From NCBI GenBank assembly GCA_022592435.1, contig JABYQS010000925.1:1-11038 (forward strand): a stretch of 11,038 nt of DNA, written 5' to 3'. Every line of letters begins with the position of its first letter. Within the stretch, counting starts at the first letter, position 1. Below are positions 1-8,429 of the stretch, one piece after another. The notes below the pieces were generated by a model, which saw only the letters and a list, made by a program, of their open reading frames with translations, did not search any database and was not told the DNA's origin. Origin of the DNA: Cerioporus squamosus. Lineage: Eukaryota > Basidiomycota > Agaricomycetes > Polyporales > Polyporaceae. The translations under genes were made by a program, and so were the position numbers.

Positions 1-2611
1 CTTCGCCCTCGCCGTCGACTCGTCGAAGAGTCCCCAGCTCCCCGTGTAAGTCGATGTCAAAGATCGCCTCGTGCACGTCCATGGAGCTCGAGCCGAGTAA
101 GTCGAGGATGGGCATGTGCTTGACGCTGCGGGAGAGACTCGCGTAGATGTTGTGTGCGCGCTTGGAGCTCGCTTCGCGCCACTTCTGGCCGTGGGCGAGA
201 TAGCGTTCGTAGATGGCGATTATGATGAGTTGCGGGAACGACTGCACTGTGCGTCAGACATGGTCAGCAGGCGACCGGCTGAATGAGGCGCACCGTCACT
301 TTGATGAGGAAGACGTTGGTCGAGTGTAACGCTCTGGGTGACAGGACGAAGCTGAGTGGCCATAAAATCACAAATGCCAGGAGGTTGAACGGTGGTTGAT
401 AGCTGAAGAGCGAGTCCTTGACTCTGGAACGGGCTATCAGACTACGGTGCTTCGCACGTTGAGTCGAGTCTTACCCTTCGATGGTGGTGATCGCATACTG
501 GAAGAGGTACTCTTGCTTTGCGTTCTACAAGGAAGTCAGCACGATGCATCTTCTACTCGAAGCGAGGTGCTTACCGCGTCGATCCGTGCAAACGTGTTCG
601 ACAGAATAGAGATGAGGACTAGAGAACGTGAGGACGATATACCATGCCACGAAGCATGAAACACATACTGGTAAGCAGCAGCGTGTTAGACAGCGCCGCG
701 AAGGCCGTCATGAGCACCGGCCCAAAGATAGGGTGGAAGCTCTCCGCCTGTGCGAAGCTCAGGTATGTGTTGCCGAACCAAATCTGCACCATGAGCCACG
801 CAATGCTCTTCACAGACCACCTGCCAGTGTCCGCCGCTGTAGGAGAGTGAGTGTCCAGAGGAAAAACGCGTTCGAATACGGCATACCAAGACTGTGCAGG
901 GTGAACAGCAGGCCAGAGAAGCAAATCGCGGCAATACCAATGAAGAAGAACTCAGCCATCATCGCGCGCAGAGCACTGTGAGGTTGTGGGTGAATAGTGG
1001 CACTGTGACTATCATGAGTGAGTACCTACAGCACAACGACGTTATTGGAGACTGCGAAAAACGCAAGACTGTGATGACTAGTCAGTTGCGCCGCTTCGTG
1101 TAAGACTCAAGGGCATGCTCATACTCACCGTGGAAATAGGATGCACGCTCCGCAAGCGAGGACATCAAACGCGAAGTCGCAGGTATCAGCTTGGAGAAGG
1201 TGTCAGTCCAGAGTTCAAAACGGTTTCGGATTGCATCGTGAGAGCTCACCATTCCCTGTCTGTAGACCCTTGATCCGAAGGACGATATACACCAGGAAGA
1301 TCACGACAAAGGACGTGTCAAGACGTTCCAAAGCTATACAGAACGTGTTGAATGAGTATGACAAGTATTCCCTCACGACCGTATTCCCTCACGACCGCCA
1401 CTCACATTAGCAAAGTAGACTATGTGATCGCGGTGTCAGATATGCGATCGTGATGCTACACTGCGGGAAACTCACTCGTCCAGCCGTGCTCCTTGGAGGC
1501 TGTGTACTCTTCAAGAGCGAACGCAGTAGCGAAGATGATGAACACCAACTCGAAACCATTCATAGAATTCAGGTTCTTTGCTGTGGGGAATCAGTCTCAA
1601 GCTCGAAGTACTGAGACTAGAACCACTCACTCGACAAGCATAGTAGGAAAGTCGTCAGTAGCACAGCGAAGTTCAGAAACTCCAGGATGGCTCCATAACG
1701 GGGCACCCGTAACCTGTAATGGTCGAGGAACGGCGCCTTGCTCACGTCGTACACCTCAATGCTACGCGGTTGTAGTTGTGCGCAAGCACTGAGCGGTGTG
1801 AAGTCATGGAGAAGACCATTCGGCCGGAGTAGATGTCGTTCACGACTGTCTGTACGAGCGGGGATGCAAGGAATGCCTTCGATTCGGTAGCAATGGCCAT
1901 CTACGGTACCATACAAGTGAGAGTCAGAGGAATCACGAACGTACGTGGAGGGCATACGGACTTCAAGTGCGCACTGCGGGTCGTATGTCCCGTCCTCCCC
2001 AACCATGTTCCGAACATCATTGATGACTTGTTCCGGCGCTCCGGCGAGGGGATTCCAGCTGGCGGTCAAGACGGTTGCTACTCGCAGAGGGCTGGACGCA
2101 AAGGTACCAAGGAGCTTCATGGCGAGGATCTCACATACCGCGGCTCGAGAGAGGAGTACGCCAGAGTATGCAAGGTTGTCCTCCGCTTCGGAAAGGAAAT
2201 GAGAGCGCACGACGAAACAGGCGTAGACCACTGCGAGGTTGTCCAGTCTGGCGTACTTGAACACCAGCGGGCGGATGATAGCAAAGTTGATGTCCGACGC
2301 GGTCAATTGCCTTCACACGAACAGCTCAGTCAACGCAGTGTAGGCAGGAGACGTAGTTCACCTACTCCCATGTCAACGCAGTGTCTGGGAGACCAGTCAG
2401 TGAGTTTCAATGATACGCAGGCATGGCTACGTACCTATGTCCCTCTACACGTCCGTTCAACATCAATGTCAACCATACATGTTGAGCGCAAGTACACGTA
2501 CGACGACATCCTTCTTCAAGCTCGGAATCAACGGGAAGACCTTGATTGTAGCCAGGTTCTCCTGCACTGGAGCGAGCAATCGAGTCTCCTCGTCCACGCA
2601 TCATGAGCCAT
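1..2611 (-). CDS. YVC1-like (TRP-type) calcium-permeable cation channel, 3' end outside window, frame breaks
   Basis: Probable vacuolar or plasma-membrane Ca2+-permeable channel of the fungal YVC1/TRP family. Exons on the minus strand: 2611-2502, 2444-2435, 2384-2366, 2310-1962, 1900-1631, 1580-1476, 1419-1406, 1333-1250, 1189-1129, 1068-1030, 975-887, 836-669, 618-575, 524-475, 423-300, 241-1 (continues). About 593 residues are visible. The N-terminal cytosolic part contains LTASDINFAIIRPL and TASWNPLAGAP. Likely membrane helices follow: AILEFLNFAVLLTTFLLCL (S1), FELVFIIFATAFALEEY (S2), SFVVIFLVYIVLRIKGL (S3), an S4 stretch ending ACILFPR, FFFIGIAAICFSGLLF (S5), pore stretch WLMVQIWFGNTYLSF, and LMTAFAALSNTLLLTILI (S6). 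The tail ends in the acidic region MDVHEAIFDIDLHGEL. Splice phases agree at all 15 introns (50-72 nt) once three single-base frame breaks are allowed, near 2598, 1770 and 1320. The start at 2611 has good context (cccATGg) but needs the 2598 break corrected. Family assignment is strong; subcellular site and ion selectivity are inferred. Confidence 0.88.
1365..1396. repeat. Tandem duplication of a 16-bp unit
   Basis: GTATTCCCTCACGACC is present twice, head to tail and without mismatch (1365-1380 and 1381-1396). It sits inside the channel intron at 1334-1405, which at 72 nt is the longest of that gene. Removing one copy would leave 56 nt, the usual size here, so the duplication looks recent. Confidence 0.92.
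1406..1419 (-). other. 14-nt microexon of the channel gene
   Basis: The exon TCTACTTTGCTAAT is flanked by an intron at 1475-1420 (donor GTGAGT, acceptor CATAG) and one at 1405-1334 (donor GTGAGT, acceptor TATAG). It enters in phase 1 and leaves in phase 0, giving EHGWTIYFANLWN across the three exons, the expected text just before transmembrane segment S3 in this family. Confidence 0.75.
2329..2384. repeat. 13-bp direct repeat pair spanning a microexon and the adjacent intron
   Basis: GTCAACGCAGTGT on the plus strand occurs at 2329-2341 and again at 2372-2384. The second copy is the start of the 19-nt channel exon; the first lies in the intron that follows it in transcription. The copies are 43 bp apart, start to start. 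The intronic copy lacks an AG in front of it, so it is not an obvious second exon. Confidence 0.85.
2366..2384 (-). other. 19-nt microexon of the channel gene
   Basis: ACACTGCGTTGACATGGGA lies between acceptor CTCCCAG, preceded by a branch-like CTGAC, and donor GTAGGT. It encodes (D)TALTW(E), enters in phase 1 and leaves in phase 2, and joins in frame to exon 4 at 2310. Its first 13 bases recur inside the next intron. Confidence 0.75.
2435..2444 (-). other. 10-nt microexon of the channel gene
   Basis: The 10 bases AGGGACATAG lie between an intron at 2501-2445 (donor GTACGT, acceptor GTGTAG) and one at 2434-2385 (donor GTACGT, acceptor CCCAG). Including them gives KKDVVRDIDTALTWEQLTAS, which continues smoothly into the conserved LTASD motif. 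Alternative single introns either need a poor donor (GTTGAC, extending the exon to 2472) or lose the D-T pair. Both flanking donors are the same consensus hexamer, which supports the tiny exon. Confidence 0.65.
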
Positions 2612-3562
2612 GGGAAGAGCGTTGTCGGGGATCTTCTAGCTGCAGGGTCGCAGACGTCGACGAGGAGCAGGAGAAGAAACGCAAGGAGGAGAGGACGGCA
2701 ATGAGACCGCGGCCGTCATACGCTCGACGCTCAGAGTATCGCGAGCACGGCAGTTCCCGAGACCTCAGGCCTCAGGCGGGCTGGCGCGCCGCGCCTCAGC
2801 TGGTGGTACTTATCCTTCCTCCTCAATGCATCTCCTCCTCTTACAGGACTAACCGCGACGATAATGAGAGATGCTACTGAGCTGACTACATGGTGCTCGA
2901 GAAGACATACAAATTGTACTGCTCTCTCGTGCAGCATCTCAGCCATGACCCCCGACACTCGGACCTCAGATAGCCATGACAGCATTCGCTGCTGAGTGGG
3001 AGTTTCGCTCATAAGGCTGCGGAAGGTGATCTCTAGGACTGCGAAATACTTGCCCAAAAGTCCGAGGTATGTCACTTCGGACGCCTTGTCTCATGCTCAA
3101 GACGATACCTAGGTCTTCAAACTTCTCTCGCGCCTCAAAAGCTCAAACTGTCGGAAGCTTATGCTTAGCCCACACGGACGCTGGCCGCGACCTTCCGTAC
3201 GCATATCTGTTCATTATCACTTCAGGTACCCCTTGCAACGTCTGATGAGAACATGCTCATGAAGGCTCATGATGGACATTCACCCGCGACGATGCGCGCT
3301 TCAGAGATACTCAGGAAGATCCGAAGCTCCTCCGGGACCGTCGCTGCCCGTCGGCCCGCCACACTCGAGTGCGGGGAAGGAACGACTTCGCAGACGGTTT
3401 GGAGGTGACGGGCCAGCCCTTGACCTCATGACCATACCTCCTGCCCCATCTAGGCTCTCGCCCTGGCTCAAGGTAATCGTCCGAGCATTCCCCGTGGGAT
3501 CTGGAAAGTAACAGCGTGATTATTAGACTGCACGCGTTCAACCAGACGGTCGCCGCACCATG
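2612..3562. other. Divergent intergenic region, no gene recognised
   Basis: About 950 bp separate the channel start (minus) from the TATA box of the transporter (plus). Short open frames at 2731-3075 (minus) and 3269-3511 (plus) have no recognisable motif and are not supported. The stretch 2641-2697 is strongly purine-rich on the plus strand, hence pyrimidine-rich on the channel's sense strand, which fits its 5' leader or core promoter. A short CCTCAGG tandem sits near 2763-2776. Confidence 0.6.
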
Positions 3563-3570
3563 TATATAAG
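3563..3570 (+). promoter_or_regulatory. TATA box of the sugar transporter gene
   Basis: TATATAAG lies 119 bp before the ATG at 3682, a plausible distance for a fungal TATA box plus leader. No other TATA-like element lies between it and the start codon. Confidence 0.65.
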
Positions 3571-3681
3571 GTCGTAAGCTGCGGCTCGTGCGGTTTTGAG
3601 GTCCAACTCGTGCTTTCGCCTTCGCATTGCAAGCTGTGACTCCTACGTCTCACCTCGCGCGAGGAACAGCTGTGCAAGACC

Positions 3682-5747
3682 ATGGGTGTCGTTTACAACG
3701 TCTTCCTTGCCACCTTCTGTGCGATAGGTACGTCGGGTTCTAATAATTTGGTAGTATTCGGAAAGAAGCTGATATCATATCTTTCCTTCCAATCGATCAG
3801 GTTCCTTCTTGTTTGGGTAAGCAGAGTTATGGTACTTCTAGTTCTGCCGCAGCGCTGAACTTTGTCCTGCTCCGGATTCGTGGACTCAGATACGACAGGT
3901 CAGTTTCTGTTGCTGTGATAGAGTGACGAGGCTTCTCATGAAATCATTGCTTCAGTGGTATTATTGCATCAGTTATCACGTTCGACTCCTTCAAGTCGTT
4001 TATTAGCAACCCCGGAAACTATGACAGCCTCTCCGGAGCAGTCGTATCGACATTCACGGGCGGATGCTTCCTTGGAGCTGCTCTTGCAGGATGGTGAGGT
4101 TCTGCCGCTGCGTACAAGAGCCACTGCTTACCGGAAGTGCAGGACCAATGACAAGTTGGGTCGTATTCGGACGGTGCAGGTATGTGGGTGCGAAACTCTT
4201 TCAGAACTACAGTGGCGAATAATATGTTCTGTAGATTGGAGCGGTGTTGGCTCTGTGGGGATGCGCCATGCAATCCGGGGCAAATAACTTCGCTTGCATG
4301 CTTGTAGGTCGTATTATTGCCGGGTTCGCTATCGGGTACGTCCTCTTTTCGATCATGAAGTCGCCTCGCAGTCGTTGACCCCGGTTCTCAGGGTGTTGTC
4401 TATGACTGTTCCCCTTTATAACGTATGTCTTGAATTGCTTACCTGTGTCCCTTATGATTACTCTTGACCATGGGATTCCAGACGGAGACCGCTCCACCGA
4501 AGCATCGCGGCTTCATGGTTGGCCTAGCGCAGCAAATGATCGGGATCGGGTTCATTGTAGCCAACTGGGTCGGATACGGCTGCCAGTTCCTCAAGGGGAA
4601 CGCTCAGTGGCGACTTCCGCTTGGCCTCCAGCTCGCGCCCGCCCTCCTGCTCCTCGTCGGAAGCCCCTTCATGCCGCAATCTCCTCGATGGCTCATAGAA
4701 CACGGCCGTGACGAGGAAGCCCTCGCAGTCGTGCGCAAACTGCATGGGACCACCCCCGACGCCCAGAGAGGGGCCGACGAGGAGTTCGCGGAGATGCAGA
4801 CCACGATCAAAGCAGAGCTGCTCGTGCGCTCGCGCTCGTTATCGGACCTCTGGGCCACCCGCGGCATGCTCAGGCGCACACTCGTCGCTGTCGGCGTGCA
4901 GGTGTTTGGCCAGTTCTCCGGCATCAACGTCATCAACTACTTTGGGCCATCTATGTACAAAGCGCTAGGCCTCTCGTCCGGCCAGTCGCTGCTCGTGCAG
5001 GGTATCTACGGAGCCGTCGGACCCATCACAAACTTCTTGTCCGTATCTCCATGTTTCCTAAACCTTTGGCCCCTCACTTACCGAATGCCATAGTTTCATC
5101 ACCCTCATTCTCGACACGGTGGGTCGCAAGAAACCGCTGATGTTCGGTGCTGGGAGCTTCGTCGTGACCTACTCCATCCTGACGGCCATCGTCGCATCAT
5201 TCCCGCCCGACGAGTCGACGAACCACCCCGCACAGAGAGCAGGCATCGCGATGATCTTCCTCACCAGCATCTTCTTCTCGCTCAGCTTTGGCCCTGTGAG
5301 CTGGGTCCTTGCATCGGAGGTGAGCCACATCCTGCATTTCCTTCGTGCACTAGATGACCGATGAATCTCGCGCAGGTCTTCCCAACAAGAACTCGCTCGA
5401 TTGGCACCAGTGTCGCGACCTGCGCAAACTGGGCGTTCAACGTGCTCTTCTCGCAGGTCTCGAACATCGCGATCAACAACATCTCCTGGCGATACTACCT
5501 CGTCTTCATCTGCTTGAACTTCGTCGACTTCATCGTGATAACCTTGTTCTTCCCTGAGACCAAAGGTGCGGCAATTTGCCTCCCCGCGTTCCTTCAGCCA
5601 CTGATGGCGATCGCGCACGTAGGCAGGACACTCGAGGAGATGGCACAGATCTTCGGGGACGAAGTGGATGCGCACGATATCCTCGAGTCCGCTCACGTCG
5701 ATGATAAGCTGCAGCACGACTCCAAGCTTGAGGACAAGTCTGCATAA
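3682..5747 (+). CDS. MFS sugar transporter (sugar/H+ symporter family), intact, 11 exons
   Basis: Plasma-membrane hexose-type transporter of the major facilitator superfamily, sugar porter family. Exons: 3682-3727, 3801-3816, 3890-3898, 3956-4093, 4143-4179, 4235-4335, 4392-4422, 4482-5038, 5094-5319, 5376-5565, 5623-5747. They total 1476 nt, exactly 491 codons plus TAA, with every splice phase consistent and no frame break. Family signatures appear in order: GSFLFGYDSGIIAS in the first helix, NDKLGRIRTVQ after helix 2 (the D-x-G-R loop motif), GRIIAGFAIG, VPLYNTETAPPKHRG, PQSPRWLIEHGRDEEA (PESPR-type motif before the central loop), GQFSGINVINYFGPSMY in helix 7, DTVGRKKPLM, and the closing PETKGRTLEEM. 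The length is normal for the family. The acidic tail rich in D, E and K is probably cytosolic. The substrate cannot be read from sequence; a hexose or related polyol is likely. The gene has a TATA promoter and converges on the WD40 gene 85 bp away. Confidence 0.95.
3801..3816 (+). other. 16-nt microexon of the sugar transporter
   Basis: GTTCCTTCTTGTTTGG lies between two 73-nt introns: 3728-3800 (donor GTACGT, acceptor ATCAG) and 3817-3889 (donor GTAAGC, acceptor CTCAG). It encodes (G)SFLF(G) of the first transmembrane helix. Confidence 0.9.
3890..3898 (+). other. 9-nt microexon of the sugar transporter
   Basis: ATACGACAG is bounded by acceptor GACTCAG and donor GTCAGT. Together with the 16-nt exon at 3801-3816 it builds the invariant first-helix motif: GSFLFG from the upstream pieces, then Y-D-S, then GIIAS from the next exon. 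Leaving it out shifts the frame by nothing (9 nt) but deletes the Y-D of the family's FGYD motif, so it must be spliced in. Confidence 0.9.
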
Positions 5748-5832
5748 CGGAGCAGATGGCGACCGACAACTACGGCGTACTGACTCGGTTATTTGCGAAC
5801 TACGCATCTTATAAGTACGATATCGGCGACAC
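5748..5832. other. Short convergent 3' intergenic gap
   Basis: Only 85 bp separate the TAA of the transporter from the stop codon of the WD40 gene, which runs toward it. Both transcripts must terminate inside this gap or inside the neighbour, so overlapping 3' UTRs are likely. I see no clear AATAAA on either strand. Confidence 0.8.
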
Positions 5833-7863
5833 CTAATAGTCATCATCCCAGCTATTACGACGCATACGACTTTTGTATGTAGGCAGCGCTGTGGTATCGG
5901 GAGTCTCCTTGAACTGGTACTTGACTGTGAACAGAAGATCAGCATCTGGAGTAATCCACATGATACCACAAAATAATGACAACGTACGCAACGAGTGACC
6001 CGGGGCATCGTAGGCGTAGCCGTAGTAATCCTCCCGGTGCCAAGCCGGGCGAGGCCAGAGATGCCGTGCACCATCTACAACAGCAGGGTTCCGTTTTGCC
6101 CACTGCGGGATCCGCGCCTTGCGATAGACAGGGCGAAGCCTCAGATATTCCTGGAAGTCCCGATCGGTCGCAGCGTATAGCGTCGACCGCTTGGAGTCCC
6201 AGGCGAGGGCCTGAACGCAGTTGTTCCCGGTGGAGAGGTCGTACACGACGGCACGGGCCCGGAGGTCCCAGAGCTTGACGCAGTGACCATCGTCACATCC
6301 CGTGAACAACGCTATCGGTCACATCAGTTAGCTGGCCAAGCAAGCAAGCCTTGTAAGCAGCCTAAGGGGTGGTACTCACTGGGAATGCCGTCGGGATGAG
6401 TCAGAACGACATCGGGGCACGCCTCACCTTTCTTGACTGCCTCGATGGTGATCGCCGGTAGAGGGCTCCGCACGTCGTATATCCTCGCATGACCGTCAAG
6501 CGAAGCGGTCGCAAAGGCGTTCGCATCTCCTGGACTGGACGAGAACTTGTACACAGTCCGGGCGTGTCCCAGGTATCGAGTCGCAACACGGCCCCCGTGC
6601 TCGAGATCGATCGAGACACATGCATGCCGTTCTGCCCTGTCGCGGTTCTCTGCGGCAAGCAGTGTCTCGGCGCCGCTATGGTAGTGGAAGGCCCACGGGT
6701 AGAGCTTCCTGTCTTCGAAGTTGACTGTCGTTGTGGGGTGACTCCCAGTGGAGTTCTCGAAGGGACCCATGATCTCCTCGTCCCAGGGACCGTATTCGAC
6801 AAACCGACCCTGCCCGATCCGCTGTCCACCATGGTGTGTCTGCAGCTCGTCAAGGTTCCAAATCGCCGCCTGACCGCGTCCAGCGCGAACTAGTCTGCCG
6901 TTCGGGAGGACCTCGATGGCACCCTCGTACCGATCGCATCGCATGGTGTGCACCGCAGCGCCCGTGCTGTCTTCAGGAGCCATGATGCGGATGTCGGCTT
7001 CCCAGCTGAATGACTTGATGCGAGCGTCGTCGGCGATGAACATCAACTTCCGCTCTTCATTCATGGCCAGGTGAAACGCCGTCCCGGACAGCTCGGAGTA
7101 GATCCTAACGCCTTCTGCGTATTCCGGGGCTGCGTCCTCGTTCAGGCGGTAGCAGTGTAGGACCGGGTACCGCAGCTCTTGCCTCACCATCATGGCGAGA
7201 ACCGCGAGGCAAGAAGACCCAGATGATGCCTGTGCCGCGACTGGAGATGAGATGCTCCGAGACGAAACCTCGCATCGCGCTTGGTAAATGGCTTGAGCAT
7301 GCGGTGTGTCATCATTCGCGGATACCGCAACACCATCCCGGAAGCGCGACAGGCGAGTAGTGAGGGCATGAGGAGGCGATGTATCCGTCCATGGGCCTGC
7401 TTTTGGACAATCAGATCGCAGGTCTGTGCCATATATGGCCATGACTCCTTCGACGAGATCAGGGTCTGGCACCAGGCAATAAGCGTATGGAAAGGAGATG
7501 TAATATAAGCTATTCTTACCCCACATGTCCGACATGATGTCTTGAATGGGCGGCGCATCCTCAGCATGAGCGAATGATCCCAATAGCCACTGGGAGGATT
7601 CAGAGCTAGCTAGCTCCCGAGCGAAAGAGACTGCTTTATCAAGCAGCTCGTCTGCGGTATCCACGAGCTGCCCGATGTCAGGCGCGTCTGCTTCATGTGC
7701 TTCCCGAGCGACCTGACATATATCCTTGAGAATGCCGACAAATATGCCTTGCTCGTCGATTTCGTCTCTATCTTCTTCAGTGTAGTCGTCGTACCGGTCC
7801 TCGAGATCCGTCAGGCGCTGTATCCATGGCGACTAATTCTGCGTCGGGTTCAGAAGCGAACAT
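5833..7863 (-). CDS. WD40-repeat protein, frame breaks near the N-terminus
   Basis: Protein of about 620 residues with an N-terminal helical/acidic region and a C-terminal WD40 beta-propeller; probably a scaffold of unknown partner. Exons on the minus strand: 7863-7520, 7465-6380, 6311-5988, 5945-5833. The first exon contains the acidic RYDDYTEEDRDEIDEQ. The next part reads SWPYMAQTCDLIVQKQAHGR and MPSLLACRASGMVLRYPR. WD-type blades include AIEVLPNGRLVRAGRGQAAI followed by WNLD, AFATASLDGHARIYDVRSPL, and LFTGCDDGHCVKLWDLRA; a further segment reads VQALAWDSKRSTLYAATDRD. The C-terminal half is clean. The N-terminal third needs about three single-base corrections: an extra base near 7824, one at the 7519 donor (four G's), and a missing base near 7190 joining ASRFSP to VRQELRYPVLHCYRL. 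The start is uncertain: ATG at 7863 opens FASEPDAELVAM, while ATG at 7827 has better context (gccATGg). The small intron 5987-5946 is tentative. WD40 identity is firm; function is unknown. Confidence 0.82.
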
Positions 7864-8429
7864 AATGGATAGGCAGTTAGCTCTGACGAGGGAGGAGTTA
7901 GAGCCGGTTCTAGCGAAGATCAGTACTGTGCGCTGGCACAAAATTTGGTGAGGTAAATTCCAGCCTTAAGCGCCGAATCGAGATGTGATCCTGATGGAGG
8001 AGTGTCACTTCGGACGACAATGGAGGAGAAGCGGTCGACATGTTAGGATATTTCGCGGAGGTGAGGTTGCAACTCATAGTGTTGGAGTAACAGTAACTTG
8101 CCTTGCCTGCAGCATCAATTGCGAAAACAGCAGTCACGGCTCGTGGCTCGCGATGAACTTCGGGAATGTCTTACTGATGCTTTTCGAGGGCATGCCGGTT
8201 TCAACTCTCGACGGGGCGACGCGTAATATATAGATTTGGAGTCCTCAAGAATCGTTCATATATGTAGGACGCAAGGACTTTACGGTCAATCGAGTTGGTT
8301 GCGTGTCGGGTTCAAGCCGGTTCGGCTCGGGGGCCCGGGCTGTCGGGCTCAGCCACTGGGTGACTGTGAGCGTGACCTGTGACACAGACCAGCGCTTCGT
8401 CCCGGTCAACTTTCTTGCACTCAACGCCG
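7864..8429. other. Divergent intergenic region between WD40 and ankyrin genes
   Basis: About 565 bp with no supported gene. It holds TATA-like stretches at 8223-8232 (TAATATATAG) and near 8256-8262 (CATATATG), and a GC-rich block at 8306-8352. Which start site each serves is unclear; the distances to the ATG at 8430 are roughly 200 and 170 bp. A short open frame at 7985-8233 has no recognisable motif. Confidence 0.5.
8306..8352. repeat. GC-rich degenerate repeat (CGGGYTC-like words)
   Basis: The block contains several imperfect copies of a CGGGTTC/CGGGCTC/CGGTTCGGCTCGGG type word and the palindromic core GGGCCCGGG. It lies in the intergenic region before the ankyrin gene. It could be a low-complexity promoter element or a degenerate microsatellite. 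Confidence 0.45.

Noticed and set aside
2731..3075. Minus-strand open frame of 114 codons upstream of the channel
   Set aside because: No recognisable motif and mixed composition; it lies in the divergent promoter region and has no supporting splice context.
3371..3376. Possible CreA-type carbon-repression site (GCGGGG) upstream of the transporter
   Set aside because: Matches SYGGRG, but the motif is short and occurs by chance every few hundred bases; a single copy about 310 bp upstream of the start is not evidence.
3269..3511. Plus-strand open frame of 80 codons before the transporter TATA box
   Set aside because: Pro/Arg-rich, motif-free, and ends just before the core promoter; likely chance.
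8307..8322. tRNA B-box-like GGTTCAAGCC
   Set aside because: No matching A-box at the right spacing and no acceptor-stem complementarity; part of a GC-rich repeat of similar words.
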